Below, one piece after another: positions 52,757-63,874 of a DNA stretch of 64,000 nt. The notes beneath the pieces are model-generated. The model was not told the DNA's origin. It did not search any database and saw nothing but the letters and a program-made list of their open reading frames with translations. The translations under genes were made by a program, and so were the position numbers. Source of the DNA: Vibrio sp. NTOU-M3 (lineage in GTDB: Bacteria; Pseudomonadota; Gammaproteobacteria; Enterobacterales; Vibrionaceae); NCBI RefSeq assembly GCF_040869035.1, contig NZ_CP162100.1, forward strand, positions 1,240,001 through 1,304,000, in the 5' to 3' direction. Each line of letters begins with the position of its first letter. Positions within the stretch are counted from its first letter, which is position 1.

Positions 52757-53839
52757 CTACGATTTAGTATTTATTAAGTGATAAATATTACCGCTATCAG
52801 TACTAAAATAAATTTCTCCCGTCGGGCCAAGTTCAATATCTCTTATCCGTTCTCCTAAGTGTTCTAAAACACGTTGTTCCGCGATGATCTGTTCACCTTC
52901 CAACGTCAGAACATTGATGTGAGTAAGCTTCAAAGCACCAGCAAGTAGTTTGCCATTCAGGCTCGGGTGTCGATTCCCTCGATAAAGGACGATGCTTCCT
53001 GGGGCGATGGATGGAATATAAACTTTGCGAGGTGACTCGATTCCTTCTTTCTCAAGGCCTTCGCCAACGGCCAAAGGTCCCCAATATTCTTTTCCGTGTG
53101 AGGTAATGGGCCAGCCGTAATTTGCTTTGCGCTTGATTAAGTTAATCTCGTCGCCACCTCTTGGCCCATGTTCAATTGACCACAAGTGTTTACTATAGGC
53201 ATCGTAGAAAAGTCCTTGCGGGTTTCTATGTCCATAACTCCAGATCTCATCTTGGGTTTGTTTGTCAGAAATGAAGGGGTTATCGGCTGCTGGCTGTCCA
53301 TCTGGTGTGAGCCTTAGAATACTGCCTGCGTGGGTGGAGAGATCTTGTCCATTGTCCCGTTCACCTCGATCACCAATTGATAAGTAAAGAGATTGCTCAT
53401 CGAACGTGATACGACTACCAAAGTGCCTACCACCATTAGATCCAGAGTGTGAGGTAAACAGTACTTGCCAATTGACTAGCTGCTGGTCTTTTAGGTAAGC
53501 CTTAGCGAGCGCCGTTTCAATCGCATTTTTGGAAGCTGTACTGAATGTAAAATAGAATGCATTGTCTTCAAAAGGGGATTTTGCGACGTCTAGCAAGCCT
53601 CCTTGTCCCATTGCAACTATGTCTGGTGGTGAGAACAGTGGTTTCACGAGTTTAGATTTAAGATCCAAGAGGGAGATTTTTCCCTTTCTTTCAGTGATGA
53701 GTAGGTATTGGCTGTCGACAGAAGAAAGCCCCCACGGGACGCCATTGAGTGAGGTTATCTTCTCTACAGTCCACGCATAGCTTGGAGCCGTGAGTAGAAA
53801 GGGGATGAAAAATAGTACAATAGATGGGATGAGCCGCAT
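52757..53839 (-). CDS. PQQ-dependent aldose sugar dehydrogenase (YliI/Asd-like)
   Basis: 360 residues with a Sec signal (1-22, ending SYA) and the soluble glucose-dehydrogenase (GSDH) six-bladed propeller. Family signatures: 'GQGGLLDVAKSP', 'GSNGGRHFGSRITFD', 'SYGHRNPQGLFYD' and 'EHGPRGGDEINLI'. It oxidises aldoses in the periplasm using PQQ. No PQQ biosynthesis genes lie in the window. Confidence 0.88.
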   Translation of the reverse strand: MRLIPSIVLFFIPFLLTAPSYAWTVEKITSLNGVPWGLSSVDSQYLLITERKGKISLLDLKSKLVKPLFSPPDIVAMGQGGLLDVAKSPFEDNAFYFTFSTASKNAIETALAKAYLKDQQLVNWQVLFTSHSGSNGGRHFGSRITFDEQSLYLSIGDRGERDNGQDLSTHAGSILRLTPDGQPAADNPFISDKQTQDEIWSYGHRNPQGLFYDAYSKHLWSIEHGPRGGDEINLIKRKANYGWPITSHGKEYWGPLAVGEGLEKEGIESPRKVYIPSIAPGSIVLYRGNRHPSLNGKLLAGALKLTHINVLTLEGEQIIAEQRVLEHLGERIRDIELGPTGEIYFSTDSGNIYHLINTKS

Positions 53840-53925
53840 GATGCCTTCCTAATATTGATTCAAAATATACTTCCAACAAATATAAACTAAAAAACGATTT
53901 GATTTGATCAATGATTATACTATTA

Positions 53926-53955
53926 TGACGAAGTGTCAAAAATGACGATGCGTCA
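53926..53955. promoter_or_regulatory. two TGACGNNNCGTCA operators upstream of tetR
   Basis: TGACGAAGTGTCA (53926-53938, one mismatch) and TGACGATGCGTCA (53943-53955, perfect) are 17 bases apart centre to centre, about 80-110 bases before the tetR start. The same palindrome occurs twice before the RND operon, pointing to autoregulation. Confidence 0.85.
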
Positions 53956-54036
53956 TAAAGGTGTGGTTCACACCTTTTGCATTCGTGTTACAATGTACCG
54001 CCAAGGAGTTTAGTAACTGAGACGGACCGGAAAATC

Positions 54037-54825
54037 ATGTTTGGCTTTAGCTGTAATAAAAATGGAAAAAAAGAAAACGCAGGTTGTCCGTTTGGTAAAA
54101 CCAAAAAACAACAAGCGATTGCTGATCGAGAAGTAGAGTTAACACTACTTGCTAAGTCAATTGTTCAAGAGCAAGGGTTTACCAACCTGACTATGGACAA
54201 GTTGACTGCGGCTAGTCGTTACTCTAAAGGTACGATTTATAACCATTTTTGTAGTAAAGAAGATGTGATACTAGCTTTGTGCATTCATTCGCTGAAAAGC
54301 GAAGCGATCTTTTTTGAGCGTGCACTTTCATTTGAAGGTTCAAGCCGCGAGAAAATAACCGCGTTGCATGTTGCCTACCGTGTGTATGCGCGCATGGAAC
54401 CTGTGTTGTCGACTTGTGCCATTATGGCAAAAAGTCCGTGGGTGCTAGAGAAGGCTTCTCCTGAAAGGGTTGCAGCGTTAAATGAGCTAGAAGAGGTAGT
54501 GATAGCGCAAGCTGATACGTTAGTTAATAACGCCGTAGAAAGTGGAGATTTAAGGTTTTCTCCGGGTATTGGCTCTGATGCAATTGTTTTTGCAAACTGG
54601 TCAATTGCATTCGGCTCTAATGCGTTAGCGCAAAATGCATCAAACAGTCACTGTATCAGTCGGTTACAAGATCCTTTTTCGGTATTACACAATGCAAATA
54701 TGTTGCTTGATGGTATTGGCTGGAAGCCACTTTCTACAGAGTGGGATTACAGAAAAACCTGGCAACGTGTAGAAACTGAGTTATTTGTAGAAGAGTTGGA
54801 ATATTTAGCTTCTGTCGGTCGCTAA
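54037..54825 (+). CDS. TetR family transcriptional regulator
   Basis: 262 residues from the ATG at 54037; the frame extends upstream to a TTG but ATG MFGFSCNKNGKKENAGCPFGK fits better. The TetR HTH (about 30-75) is clear: 'SIVQEQGFTNLTMDKLTAASRYSKGTIYNHFCSKEDVI'-type region. The N-terminal tail contains two Cys (about 6 and 16) before the HTH, unusual for the family. It is followed by the RND operon, whose promoter has the same operators as its own. Confidence 0.88.
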   Translation: MFGFSCNKNGKKENAGCPFGKTKKQQAIADREVELTLLAKSIVQEQGFTNLTMDKLTAASRYSKGTIYNHFCSKEDVILALCIHSLKSEAIFFERALSFEGSSREKITALHVAYRVYARMEPVLSTCAIMAKSPWVLEKASPERVAALNELEEVVIAQADTLVNNAVESGDLRFSPGIGSDAIVFANWSIAFGSNALAQNASNSHCISRLQDPFSVLHNANMLLDGIGWKPLSTEWDYRKTWQRVETELFVEELEYLASVGR

Positions 54826-54840
54826 CTCTGTTTCTGTCAT

Positions 54841-54864
54841 AAAGCCCATTAGGATGGGCTTTTT
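54841..54864 (+). terminator. tetR terminator
   Basis: AAAGCCCAT / ATGGGCTTTTT stem-loop separates tetR from the RND operon. Confidence 0.85.
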
Positions 54865-54876
54865 AAGTCACCTTTG

Positions 54877-54889
54877 TGACGAATCGTCA
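54877..54889. promoter_or_regulatory. TetR operator, distal site of RND operon
   Basis: TGACGAATCGTCA, a perfect TGACG-N3-CGTCA palindrome about 130 bases before the RND start. Confidence 0.8.
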
Positions 54890-54978
54890 AAATATATTGT
54901 GAATCTTAAGTCTAGAGCGACTTAATGTATTCGAGTTAAAGCCAGTGACTGCATCACTGGCTTTTAAATCAACATTAT

Positions 54979-54991
54979 TGACGAAACGTCA
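54979..54991. promoter_or_regulatory. TetR operator, proximal site of RND operon
   Basis: TGACGAAACGTCA, a perfect palindrome ending four bases before the ribosome site, so bound protein would block transcription or early elongation. Confidence 0.8.
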
Positions 54992-55006
54992 CAAACGGAG
55001 AGTGTG

Positions 55007-57391
55007 ATGAGTACCGAACAATCACCTATTTCACAGTCCACTGCCTGGCTGAAAGCCCCCACTCGTTTTTCGTGGTGGGTCCTTCTTATTACTTTGTTAT
55101 TGGTGGTCGCTGCTACGTTAGGAGCAAAGAACCTATATTTTCGTGGTGACTACAATATCTTCTTTGATGGCTCTAATAAGCAGCTTCAAGCTTTTGATGA
55201 GATTCAAACTACCTTCGCAAAATCAGACAATATGGCAATTGTTATCGCACCTGATAACGGAGATGTTTATACCGCAGAAGTGCTGACTGTAGTGCAACAG
55301 ATAACAAAAGACGCATGGCAAGTGCCATATTCCAGTCGAGCGGACTCTTTAGCGAATTATCAGCATACCGAAGCTGTGGACGATGATTTGCTGGTTGAAG
55401 ACTTACTTTATGAAGACTATCCACTGACCAGTGAGAGAATTCAGAAGATCCGCAACATAGCGATCACTGAACCTGTCTTGCTTCATTCAATGGTGTCGGA
55501 AAAAGGGGATGTTACGGTCGTCAATATTACGGTTCAACTACCCAAAGTTGACGAAACCGCAGAGGTGCAGCAAGTCGTTACTAGCATCAATCAAATGTTA
55601 GAAAAATACCAAGCAGCGTATCCAACGATCTCTTTTCACAAAGCGGGCATTATTGCGATGAATGATGCCTTCATGCAGGCGGCTCAAGATGATACCAGTA
55701 CGCTAGTACCTACCATGTTATTGGTTATTTTGTTTTTCTTGACGCTGATGCTTCGCTCATTTCTTAGCGTATTGGCCACACTGGTTGTCATTATTGGTTC
55801 GGTAATGGCGACCTTAGGCTTATCTGGCTGGGCGGGGATGTTTCTTAGTACGGCCACGGTGAATATCCCCACCTTAGTGATGACTCTAGCTGTTGCAGAC
55901 TGTGTCCATGTGATCGCGACTATGCGTCAGCAGATGAAGCTGGGTCAAAGTAAGCAATACGCGATAGATTACAGCATTGCAATTAACTTCATGCCTATCT
56001 TGATCACGTCCATCACAACCGCCATTGGCTTTTTGATGATGAATATGTCGGACTCTCCAGTTTTAAGAGATTTCGGAAATCTGGCTGCGTTAGGTGTGAT
56101 GATTGCGTGTTTGCTTTCACTCTCGTTGCTGCCTGCTCTTCTCAAGATCTTACCTGTGTCAGTGTCAAACAATACGAGTTCTGAAAAGGAGGCTACTGAC
56201 TTTATGGACAAGCTTGGTGATTGGGTCATTGCCTATCGAAAAGCATTGCTGCCTTTAAGTGTCGTTGTGATTGCGGTTTCTGCTGCACTGATCCCACTCA
56301 ATAAAGTCAATGACGAGTCCATTAAGTACTTTGATTCTAGCAGTGAGTTTCGCCAAGCCGCTGATTTTATGGAAACGCATATCAGTGGTATGACTAATAT
56401 CAGCATTGCAGTGAAGACGCGAGAATCGCAAGGGATCGCCGACCCCGTATTTCTTCAAAAAATGGGCGAGTTTACGGATTGGCTACGCGCGCAACCAGAA
56501 ACGGATCATGTCGCTTCACTTTCTGATGTGTATAAGCGTCTAAACAAAAACATGCATGGTGATGATGACGCATATTATCAGCTACCGCTTGATCGTGAAC
56601 TTGCTGCGCAATACCTGCTTCTGTATGAGATGTCATTGCCTTACGGCCTAGATTTGAATAATCAAATTAACGTCGACAAATCTTCTTTAAAAATGGTCGT
56701 CACTATCGACAATTTGGGCAGTGTGGAGCTTGTTGAACTGGAAAACCGTATTTATACGTGGTTTGCAGAGAATGCACCTCAATATGATGTGGTTGCCTCC
56801 AGCCCGTCTTTAATGTTTGCCCATATTGGGGAGACAAATATGGCGAGTATGTTATCGACCTTGCCAATCACACTAATTTTAATCTCGGCACTGATGATTT
56901 TCTCATTGCGCTCTGCACGACTTGGTGTGATCAGCCTTGTTCCCAATATCGCGCCTGCCGTTATCGGGTTTGGCCTATGGGCGATGATCTCCGGAGAAAT
57001 CAATCTTGGTCTCTCTGTGGTGGTTACACTAACGCTAGGCATCGTTGTTGATGATGCTGTCCATTTCTTATCGAAGTATCAAAGAGCAAGAAAGCAGGGA
57101 AAAACCGCAGAAGAAGCCGTGCGCTACGCCTTTCACACTGTGGGTCGAGCACTATGGATCACGACTGTTGTGCTAGTTGCTGGGTTCTCTGTTCTCGCTA
57201 TGTCTTCGTTCCGGTTGAATGCAGATATGGGGCAGCTTAGCGCGATTGTGATCTTTTTAGCCTTAGTGGTGGATTTTATATTCCTACCTACGTTGTTGAT
57301 GAGATTCGACAAAGCCACTTATGAGTCGCCAGAAGCGCAATCACCAGAATCAGTATCTACTCAGCCACAAGCTATTCGTTCACAGGGATAA
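55007..57391 (+). CDS. RND-superfamily (MMPL/HpnN-like) transporter
   Basis: 794 residues from the ATG at 55007 (a GTG directly precedes it). Two repeats of one plus five membrane helices with large periplasmic loops ('FRGDYNIFFDGSNKQLQAFDEIQ' region; 'DESIKYFDSSSEFRQAADFME' region). It has the conserved 'TLAVADCVHVIATMRQQMKLG' and 'TLGIVVDDAVHFLSKYQRARKQG' transmembrane segments with proton-relay Asp residues. The size and single-chain design match lipid/hopanoid-type exporters rather than tripartite drug pumps. First gene of an operon with a LolA-like protein and an outer-membrane barrel. Confidence 0.9.
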   Translation: MSTEQSPISQSTAWLKAPTRFSWWVLLITLLLVVAATLGAKNLYFRGDYNIFFDGSNKQLQAFDEIQTTFAKSDNMAIVIAPDNGDVYTAEVLTVVQQITKDAWQVPYSSRADSLANYQHTEAVDDDLLVEDLLYEDYPLTSERIQKIRNIAITEPVLLHSMVSEKGDVTVVNITVQLPKVDETAEVQQVVTSINQMLEKYQAAYPTISFHKAGIIAMNDAFMQAAQDDTSTLVPTMLLVILFFLTLMLRSFLSVLATLVVIIGSVMATLGLSGWAGMFLSTATVNIPTLVMTLAVADCVHVIATMRQQMKLGQSKQYAIDYSIAINFMPILITSITTAIGFLMMNMSDSPVLRDFGNLAALGVMIACLLSLSLLPALLKILPVSVSNNTSSEKEATDFMDKLGDWVIAYRKALLPLSVVVIAVSAALIPLNKVNDESIKYFDSSSEFRQAADFMETHISGMTNISIAVKTRESQGIADPVFLQKMGEFTDWLRAQPETDHVASLSDVYKRLNKNMHGDDDAYYQLPLDRELAAQYLLLYEMSLPYGLDLNNQINVDKSSLKMVVTIDNLGSVELVELENRIYTWFAENAPQYDVVASSPSLMFAHIGETNMASMLSTLPITLILISALMIFSLRSARLGVISLVPNIAPAVIGFGLWAMISGEINLGLSVVVTLTLGIVVDDAVHFLSKYQRARKQGKTAEEAVRYAFHTVGRALWITTVVLVAGFSVLAMSSFRLNADMGQLSAIVIFLALVVDFIFLPTLLMRFDKATYESPEAQSPESVSTQPQAIRSQG

Positions 57392-57403
57392 AGGAATACC
57401 GTT

Positions 57404-58198
57404 ATGTCATTAGCAAAAAAAGTTCAAACCATCTTAGCCATGTTACTTCTGGCTACCACAAGCTCAGTGCCAGCGTGGGCTGACTCAGCCAAAGGGCTGG
57501 AAATTGCGATAGAGAGAAAAGCGAGGGATGAAGGCTGGGGAGATTCCGTTGCTACCATGCAAATGCTGCTCAAAAATGCTCAAGGTGAAAGCAGTTCGCG
57601 TCTGATGAGATTGAAGTCTCTGGAAGTGCAAGATGATGGAGACAAAGGGCTGACGATCTTTGATGAACCTAGAGATGTGAAGGGAACTGCGTTTCTCAAT
57701 CATTCGCATACGACTGAAGCAGATGATCAATGGTTATATTTACCAGCACTCAAACGGGTAAAACGTATTTCATCACGCAATAAGTCTGGCCCATTTATGG
57801 GCAGTGAGTTTGCGTATGAAGATTTGAGTTCATTTGAGCTGGAAAAATACCAGTTTAATTACCTCAAGGATGAAAGCTTAAATGGAACACAAAGCTTTGT
57901 TCTTGAGCAGATACCAACTGATAAAAACTCAGGTTACACCAAGCAAATCGTATGGCTTGACCAAGCGCATTACCGTCCAATAAAAGTGGAGTTCTATGAT
58001 CGCAAAGGAGACTTATTGAAAACGTTGGAGTTTAGCGACTACAAGCTCTATCTCGACCGTTATTGGCGAGCTCATAAGATGGCAATGCGTAATCATCAGA
58101 CCGGAAAAAGTACATTGTTAACCACCAGTGAGCTTGCTTTCCAAACTGGATTGAAAGAGAACGATTTCCAGAAAAATGTGTTAAAGCGAGTGAAGTAG
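57404..58198 (+). CDS. LolA-like outer-membrane lipoprotein-sorting family protein
   Basis: 264 residues with a Sec signal (about 1-26, ending AWADS). The mature part reads as the half-barrel fold of the LolA-like family: 'DEPRDVKGTAFLNHSH', 'DDQWLYLPALKRVKRISSRNKSGPFMGSEFAYEDLS' style central region, and 'YKLYLDRYWRAHKMAMRNHQTGKSTLL'. Such proteins carry lipid through the periplasm. It starts 12 bases after the RND stop and is immediately followed by the barrel gene. Confidence 0.85.
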   Translation: MSLAKKVQTILAMLLLATTSSVPAWADSAKGLEIAIERKARDEGWGDSVATMQMLLKNAQGESSSRLMRLKSLEVQDDGDKGLTIFDEPRDVKGTAFLNHSHTTEADDQWLYLPALKRVKRISSRNKSGPFMGSEFAYEDLSSFELEKYQFNYLKDESLNGTQSFVLEQIPTDKNSGYTKQIVWLDQAHYRPIKVEFYDRKGDLLKTLEFSDYKLYLDRYWRAHKMAMRNHQTGKSTLLTTSELAFQTGLKENDFQKNVLKRVK

Positions 58199-58206
58199 GA
58201 TAGATC

Positions 58207-59400
58207 ATGGTTCAGGTAGTTAATATGACAGGTCGCCTTATGGCCTGTGCGATAACAACTCTTGGCTTACTTGCTTCTCTTCAATGCAATGCTGTTGAGA
58301 TTGCAGGGCAATTAAATGTGGAACATCGTCAGTTCTTTTCAGATGGGTTACAGGGGCAATCAAAATCCCAGAGCGCCATTGTGTTCGCTCCGGAGTTGTA
58401 TTGGGAACTTCAGGATGGCAATGCGAGTTTTACTTTTACGCCTTTTTATCGATTGGATAGTGAAGATGAAGAGCGTAGCCACGGTGATATCCGAGAAGCA
58501 CTCTATCTTACCTACTGGGATGACTACGAATTTAGAGCTGGGATAGGCAAAGTATTCTGGGGTGTCACGGAGTCGGCTCATCTTGTCGATGTGGTTAACC
58601 AAACCGATGCAGTCGAAGCGGTTGATGGTGAAGATAAGCTAGGTCAACCCATGGTGCATTTCACTGCGGTAAAAGAGTGGGGGACAGTTGATGCAATGTT
58701 ACTTCCTTACTTCCGAGAGCGTACCTTTTCCGGTCAAGAGGGGCGGTTAAGGCCTGATGTTGTGGTTTCAGACAGTCCATTGTATGAATCTTCCAAAGAA
58801 GAAAAACACATTGATTTCGCAATGCGTTACAGCAAAATGCTTGGGGACTGGGATATTGGTCTAAGTTATTTTCAAGGCACCAATCGCGACCCGTATTTTC
58901 GAATACAAGGAGGTGAATTAAAGCCATATTATGCGCTTGCTAGCCAAGTCGGTATTGATATTCAGGGGATTGTTGGTGATTGGTTGTGGAAGCTAGAAAG
59001 TATTTATCGGGACAGTCAAGACAACCATACAGGTGTTGTGGGCGGGTTTGAATACACCATAGTCGGTGCGCTTGACACGGTTTGGGATATTGGCTTTATC
59101 ACAGAGTATCTTTATGACAGTCGAGGGAACAATGCACAAACCATTGGGCAAAACGATATTTTTGTTGGGACACGATTTGCATTAAATGATGAAGACGGAA
59201 CGGAAGTTCTGATCGGTGTAACAAAAGATCTCGATAACAGCGATGTCTATAATGCAAAGTTAGAAGCGTCGAGCCGTTTAACCAATCAACTGAAATGGCG
59301 AATCGATGGATGGCTATTTGAAAATGAAACGCCGAATGACTTACTGTACTTTGCAAGAAAAGATGACTTTATTGAGGTGTCATTGGAGTATTATTTTTAG
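58207..59400 (+). CDS. putative outer-membrane beta-barrel protein of the RND operon
   Basis: 397 residues. A signal sequence (about 1-31) is followed by long alternating strands ('ELYWELQDGNASFTFTPFYRLD', 'YLTYWDDYEFRAGIGKVFWGVTES') and a terminal Tyr-rich strand ending 'EVSLEYYF', the C-terminal signature of BamA-inserted barrels. No named family can be assigned with certainty. As the third gene after an RND pump and a LolA-like carrier, it is the likely outer-membrane component of the system. RBS AGGAT precedes the ATG. Confidence 0.78.
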   Translation: MVQVVNMTGRLMACAITTLGLLASLQCNAVEIAGQLNVEHRQFFSDGLQGQSKSQSAIVFAPELYWELQDGNASFTFTPFYRLDSEDEERSHGDIREALYLTYWDDYEFRAGIGKVFWGVTESAHLVDVVNQTDAVEAVDGEDKLGQPMVHFTAVKEWGTVDAMLLPYFRERTFSGQEGRLRPDVVVSDSPLYESSKEEKHIDFAMRYSKMLGDWDIGLSYFQGTNRDPYFRIQGGELKPYYALASQVGIDIQGIVGDWLWKLESIYRDSQDNHTGVVGGFEYTIVGALDTVWDIGFITEYLYDSRGNNAQTIGQNDIFVGTRFALNDEDGTEVLIGVTKDLDNSDVYNAKLEASSRLTNQLKWRIDGWLFENETPNDLLYFARKDDFIEVSLEYYF

Positions 59401-59457
59401 TTAAGTAAGTTTGGTGAGTGCTGAAGGACTGTGAGCCTTCAGCACTTTTTGTATCGG

Positions 59458-59940
59458 CTAAAGTGTTTTTAGCATCCACACATCGCAACCATTGTGCTCT
59501 GTACCTTCCATAGGTTGATCTAAGTGCGAAAATCCAAGGGATTCATACAGTTTAATCGCGGCTTTCATCGAGGTAAGCGTATCTAAATAACAGTGGGTGA
59601 AACCTTGTTGTTTCGCAAAGGTTAAACATTGTTGTGAAAGCTGTTTTCCTAACCCCAACCCGCGTCCTTCTGGGAGTAAAAAGAGTTTCTTTAACTCACA
59701 CGTTTTATGTGATGAGTTAAATGGGGCTAACCCACAACCGCCGACAATTTTTCCATTCAAGGTGGCTACTAAATAGAGGCTTTTTTGCTTTGGGGAATAG
59801 TGTTTACTCATACCAAGCACTTCAGGATCGGATGGACCAAAACCATCACCTACTGCGCCAAACTCTTTTCCTACGGATTTGATGATGGCGCAGATCGCTT
59901 CATCTTGATTGGGTGCTATGGGTTGAATCGATATCAGCAT
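59458..59940 (-). CDS. GNAT family N-acetyltransferase
   Basis: 160 residues with the GNAT fold. The acetyl-CoA binding motif is 'LFLLPEGRGLGLGKQLSQQC' (R/Q-x2-G-x-G/A), preceded by 'VGGCGLAPF' and followed by 'YLDTLTSMKAAIKLYESLGF'. The acceptor substrate is unknown. Single gene. Confidence 0.88.
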   Translation of the reverse strand: MLISIQPIAPNQDEAICAIIKSVGKEFGAVGDGFGPSDPEVLGMSKHYSPKQKSLYLVATLNGKIVGGCGLAPFNSSHKTCELKKLFLLPEGRGLGLGKQLSQQCLTFAKQQGFTHCYLDTLTSMKAAIKLYESLGFSHLDQPMEGTEHNGCDVWMLKTL

Positions 59941-60158
59941 AGTTCGGCCTTTTTAAGCGCATTTTCTTTTATCTAACATGGTCATAAATTCACTTTTATC
60001 AAGCGTTGAGACGAATTTTTATCCAAAGGCGGTAAATAGCGTGATTTCAATTTGGATTTGACCCTCGCATTCGTTACTATGTACAGCTATTTGAAAATGC
60101 CCAAAATCCCTTTGATAAGGGAACCCTGTGGACACTACCACTTATGTCGAAAACATAG

Positions 60159-61157
<999 letters not shown>

Positions 61158-61175
61158 TCCAGGGGAACCATCACT

Positions 61176-63581
61176 ATGAAATTTAGCGAATCTTGGCTTC
61201 GTGAGTGGGTAAACCCTGCGGTATCGACTGACGAACTTACACACCAAATCACAATGGCGGGTCTAGAAGTAGACGACGTACTACCTGTTGCTGGTTCTTT
61301 CACTGGCGTTAAAGTAGGTAAAGTGGTTGAGTGTGGTCAACACCCAGACGCTGACAAACTACGTGTAACTAAAGTAGATGTTGGCGCTGAAGAACTTCTA
61401 GACATCGTTTGTGGCGCATCTAACTGTCGCCTAGGTATCAAAGTTGCTGTAGCGACTGTTGGTGCTGTTCTACCAGGCGATTTCAAAATCAAAAAAGCAA
61501 AACTACGTGGTCAACCATCACACGGCATGCTGTGTTCATTCTCTGAACTAGGTATCGACGTTGAATCTGATGGCATCATGGAGCTAGCAGAAGACGCAGC
61601 AATCGGTACTGATTTCCGCGAATTCCTAGGTCTTGACGACGTAACTGTAGACGTAGACCTAACGGCTAACCGCGCGGACTGTTTCAGCATCCGTGGTATG
61701 GCGCGTGAAGTTGGCGTTCTAAACCGTGCTGACGTCACTGAGCCTGCGGTAAACGCAGTAGCACCAGCTATCGACGACACAGTTTCTATCGAAGTGAAAG
61801 CGACTGCAGCATGTCCACGTTACCTTGGCCGTGTGGTTAAGAACGTAAACGTTCAAGCTGAAACACCACTATGGATGCAAGAGAAGTTGCGCCGTTGTGG
61901 TATCCGCTCTATCGACCCTGTTGTAGACATCACTAACTTTGTTCTTCTAGAGCAAGGTCAGCCAATGCACGCATTCGATCTAGCTAAGATTGAAGGTGGC
62001 ATCGTAGTTCGTATGGCAGAGCAGGGCGAAAAGCTAACTCTTCTTGACGGTAACGAAGCTGAGCTAAACGCTGATACTCTAGTAGTAGCAGACCACAACA
62101 AAGCACTTGCTATCGCAGGTATCTTTGGTGGTGAAGAGTCTGGTGTAACAACTGAGACTAAAGACGTACTACTTGAGTGTGCATTCTTCGCACCAGACCA
62201 CATCCGTGGCCGCGCGCGTAGCTACGGTCTACACACGGATTCTTCAATGCGTTTTGAGCGTGGTGTGGATTTCGCACTACAAACAAGCGCAATGGAGCGT
62301 GCAACAGAACTTCTAGTTGAGATCTGTGGCGGTGAAGTAGCCCCTGTTGTTGCAGTAGAGTCAGAAGCTGACCTACCAAAAGCAAACACAGTATCACTAC
62401 GTCGCACTAAGCTAGACAGCCTACTAGGCCACCACATTGATGATAGCGATGTGGTGGAGATCCTAGAGCGTCTTGGCCTAACTGTAGAGACGACAGACGC
62501 AGGTTGGACAGCGACAGCACCGACATGGCGTTTTGATATCGCAATCGAGCAAGACCTAATTGAAGAAGTAGGTCGTATCTACGGTTACGATAACATCCCT
62601 AACCAAAACCCAGCGGCAGCACTTAAGATGCACGACCACGTTGAAGCGAACATTCCGCTAAAACGCGTTCGTAACCTACTTGTTGACCGTGGTTACCAAG
62701 AAGCAATCACTTACAGCTTCGTTGAACCAGAGCAGCAAAAGCTTGTTGTTCCAGGTGTTGAGCCGCTAATCCTGCCATTCCCAATCTCTGCGGATATGTC
62801 AGCAATGCGTCTAGGCCTAATCCAAGGTCTACTAAACACTGTGGTTCACAACCAGAAACGTCAACAGCCACGCGTTCGTCTATTCGAATACGGTCTGCGT
62901 TTCATCCCTTGTGAGTCTGCTGAAAACGGTATGCGCCAAGAGCCTATGCTTGCAGGTGTTATCGCAGGTACTCGCAGTGAAGAGCACTGGGACATCGAAA
63001 CCAACACAGTTGATTTCTTTGACCTTAAAGGTGACCTAGAAGCGGTTCTTGAGCTAACAGCTAACGAAGCGGCTTACTCTTTCGCAGCGCTTTCTGCTGA
63101 AGACAAAGCAGCGAACCCAGCGCTTCATCCAGGTCAATCTGCAGCTATCATCGTTGATGGCAAGCAAGTTGGTGTGATTGGTACCGTTCACCCAGAGCTT
63201 GAGCGTAAGTTTGGTCTAAACGGCCGTACTATCGTATTCGAAGTGGAATGGTCTGCAATCAACACTAAAGTGATTCCAGAAGCCGTACAGCTTTCTAAGT
63301 TCCCATCAAACCGTCGTGACATCGCGGTAGTTGTTGATGAAGCAGTAGCTTCAGGCGACATCGTTGCTGCATGTCTAGAGCAAGGTGGTGAGTTCCTAAA
63401 AGACGCGAAACTGTTCGACGTTTACGTTGGTAAAGGCGTTGAAGAAGGTAAGAAGAGCCTAGCAATCGCACTGACGCTACAGTCAGTAGAGCGTACGCTT
63501 GAAGATGCAGATATCGCTGGCGCGGTTGACGCTATCGTTGCTCACGTATCTGAAAAGTTCGGTGCGTCACTGCGTGACTAA
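61176..63581 (+). CDS. pheT: phenylalanine-tRNA ligase beta subunit
   Basis: 801 residues: N-terminal tRNA-binding/OB domain ('[22 protein letters not shown]'), B3/B4 editing domain (about 210-400), B5, a catalytic-like core and the C-terminal anticodon-binding FDX-ACB domain ('[19 protein letters not shown]…'). Completes the PheRS heterotetramer. A GC-rich terminator follows directly, and ihfA does not. Confidence 0.97.
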   Translation: MKFSESWLREWVNPAVSTDELTHQITMAGLEVDDVLPVAGSFTGVKVGKVVECGQHPDADKLRVTKVDVGAEELLDIVCGASNCRLGIKVAVATVGAVLPGDFKIKKAKLRGQPSHGMLCSFSELGIDVESDGIMELAEDAAIGTDFREFLGLDDVTVDVDLTANRADCFSIRGMAREVGVLNRADVTEPAVNAVAPAIDDTVSIEVKATAACPRYLGRVVKNVNVQAETPLWMQEKLRRCGIRSIDPVVDITNFVLLEQGQPMHAFDLAKIEGGIVVRMAEQGEKLTLLDGNEAELNADTLVVADHNKALAIAGIFGGEESGVTTETKDVLLECAFFAPDHIRGRARSYGLHTDSSMRFERGVDFALQTSAMERATELLVEICGGEVAPVVAVESEADLPKANTVSLRRTKLDSLLGHHIDDSDVVEILERLGLTVETTDAGWTATAPTWRFDIAIEQDLIEEVGRIYGYDNIPNQNPAAALKMHDHVEANIPLKRVRNLLVDRGYQEAITYSFVEPEQQKLVVPGVEPLILPFPISADMSAMRLGLIQGLLNTVVHNQKRQQPRVRLFEYGLRFIPCESAENGMRQEPMLAGVIAGTRSEEHWDIETNTVDFFDLKGDLEAVLELTANEAAYSFAALSAEDKAANPALHPGQSAAIIVDGKQVGVIGTVHPELERKFGLNGRTIVFEVEWSAINTKVIPEAVQLSKFPSNRRDIAVVVDEAVASGDIVAACLEQGGEFLKDAKLFDVYVGKGVEEGKKSLAIALTLQSVERTLEDADIAGAVDAIVAHVSEKFGASLRD

Positions 63582-63605
63582 TCACTTCTGATTAGATTGA
63601 AAACC

Positions 63606-63634
63606 AAAGGCCTCGCAATCGCGAGGCCTTTTTG
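63606..63634 (+). terminator. pheT terminator
   Basis: AAAGGCCTCGC / GCGAGGCCTTTTTG stem-loop. Between here and 63874 I see no gene; a small hairpin AGGTGCACCATGCACCT lies at 63826-63842. Confidence 0.88.
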
Positions 63635-63874
63635 TTTAGGGCAAAGAAGGAGTAGGGTGTTAACTCGCAATTGGACATTTCTGAGTTACTGTACTTACTA
63701 ATTTAGCAAAAGCTGGGTTAGCTCAAGTTATGGAGGCAGCCAGTTACTCAAGCAACTTGTGAGGCGTTGAACCCTGTCTACTTCAAGCTGCACATGATGG
63801 CTCGTTATCTATAGCTACTTAATTAAGGTGCACCATGCACCTCAATCTTCTTTTCTTAATGAGTAGTCGATAAA

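Noticed and set aside
52232..52767. Two open frames over the tRNA cluster
   Set aside because: They run through four perfect tRNA genes and encode the tRNA sequence in translation; they are artefacts.
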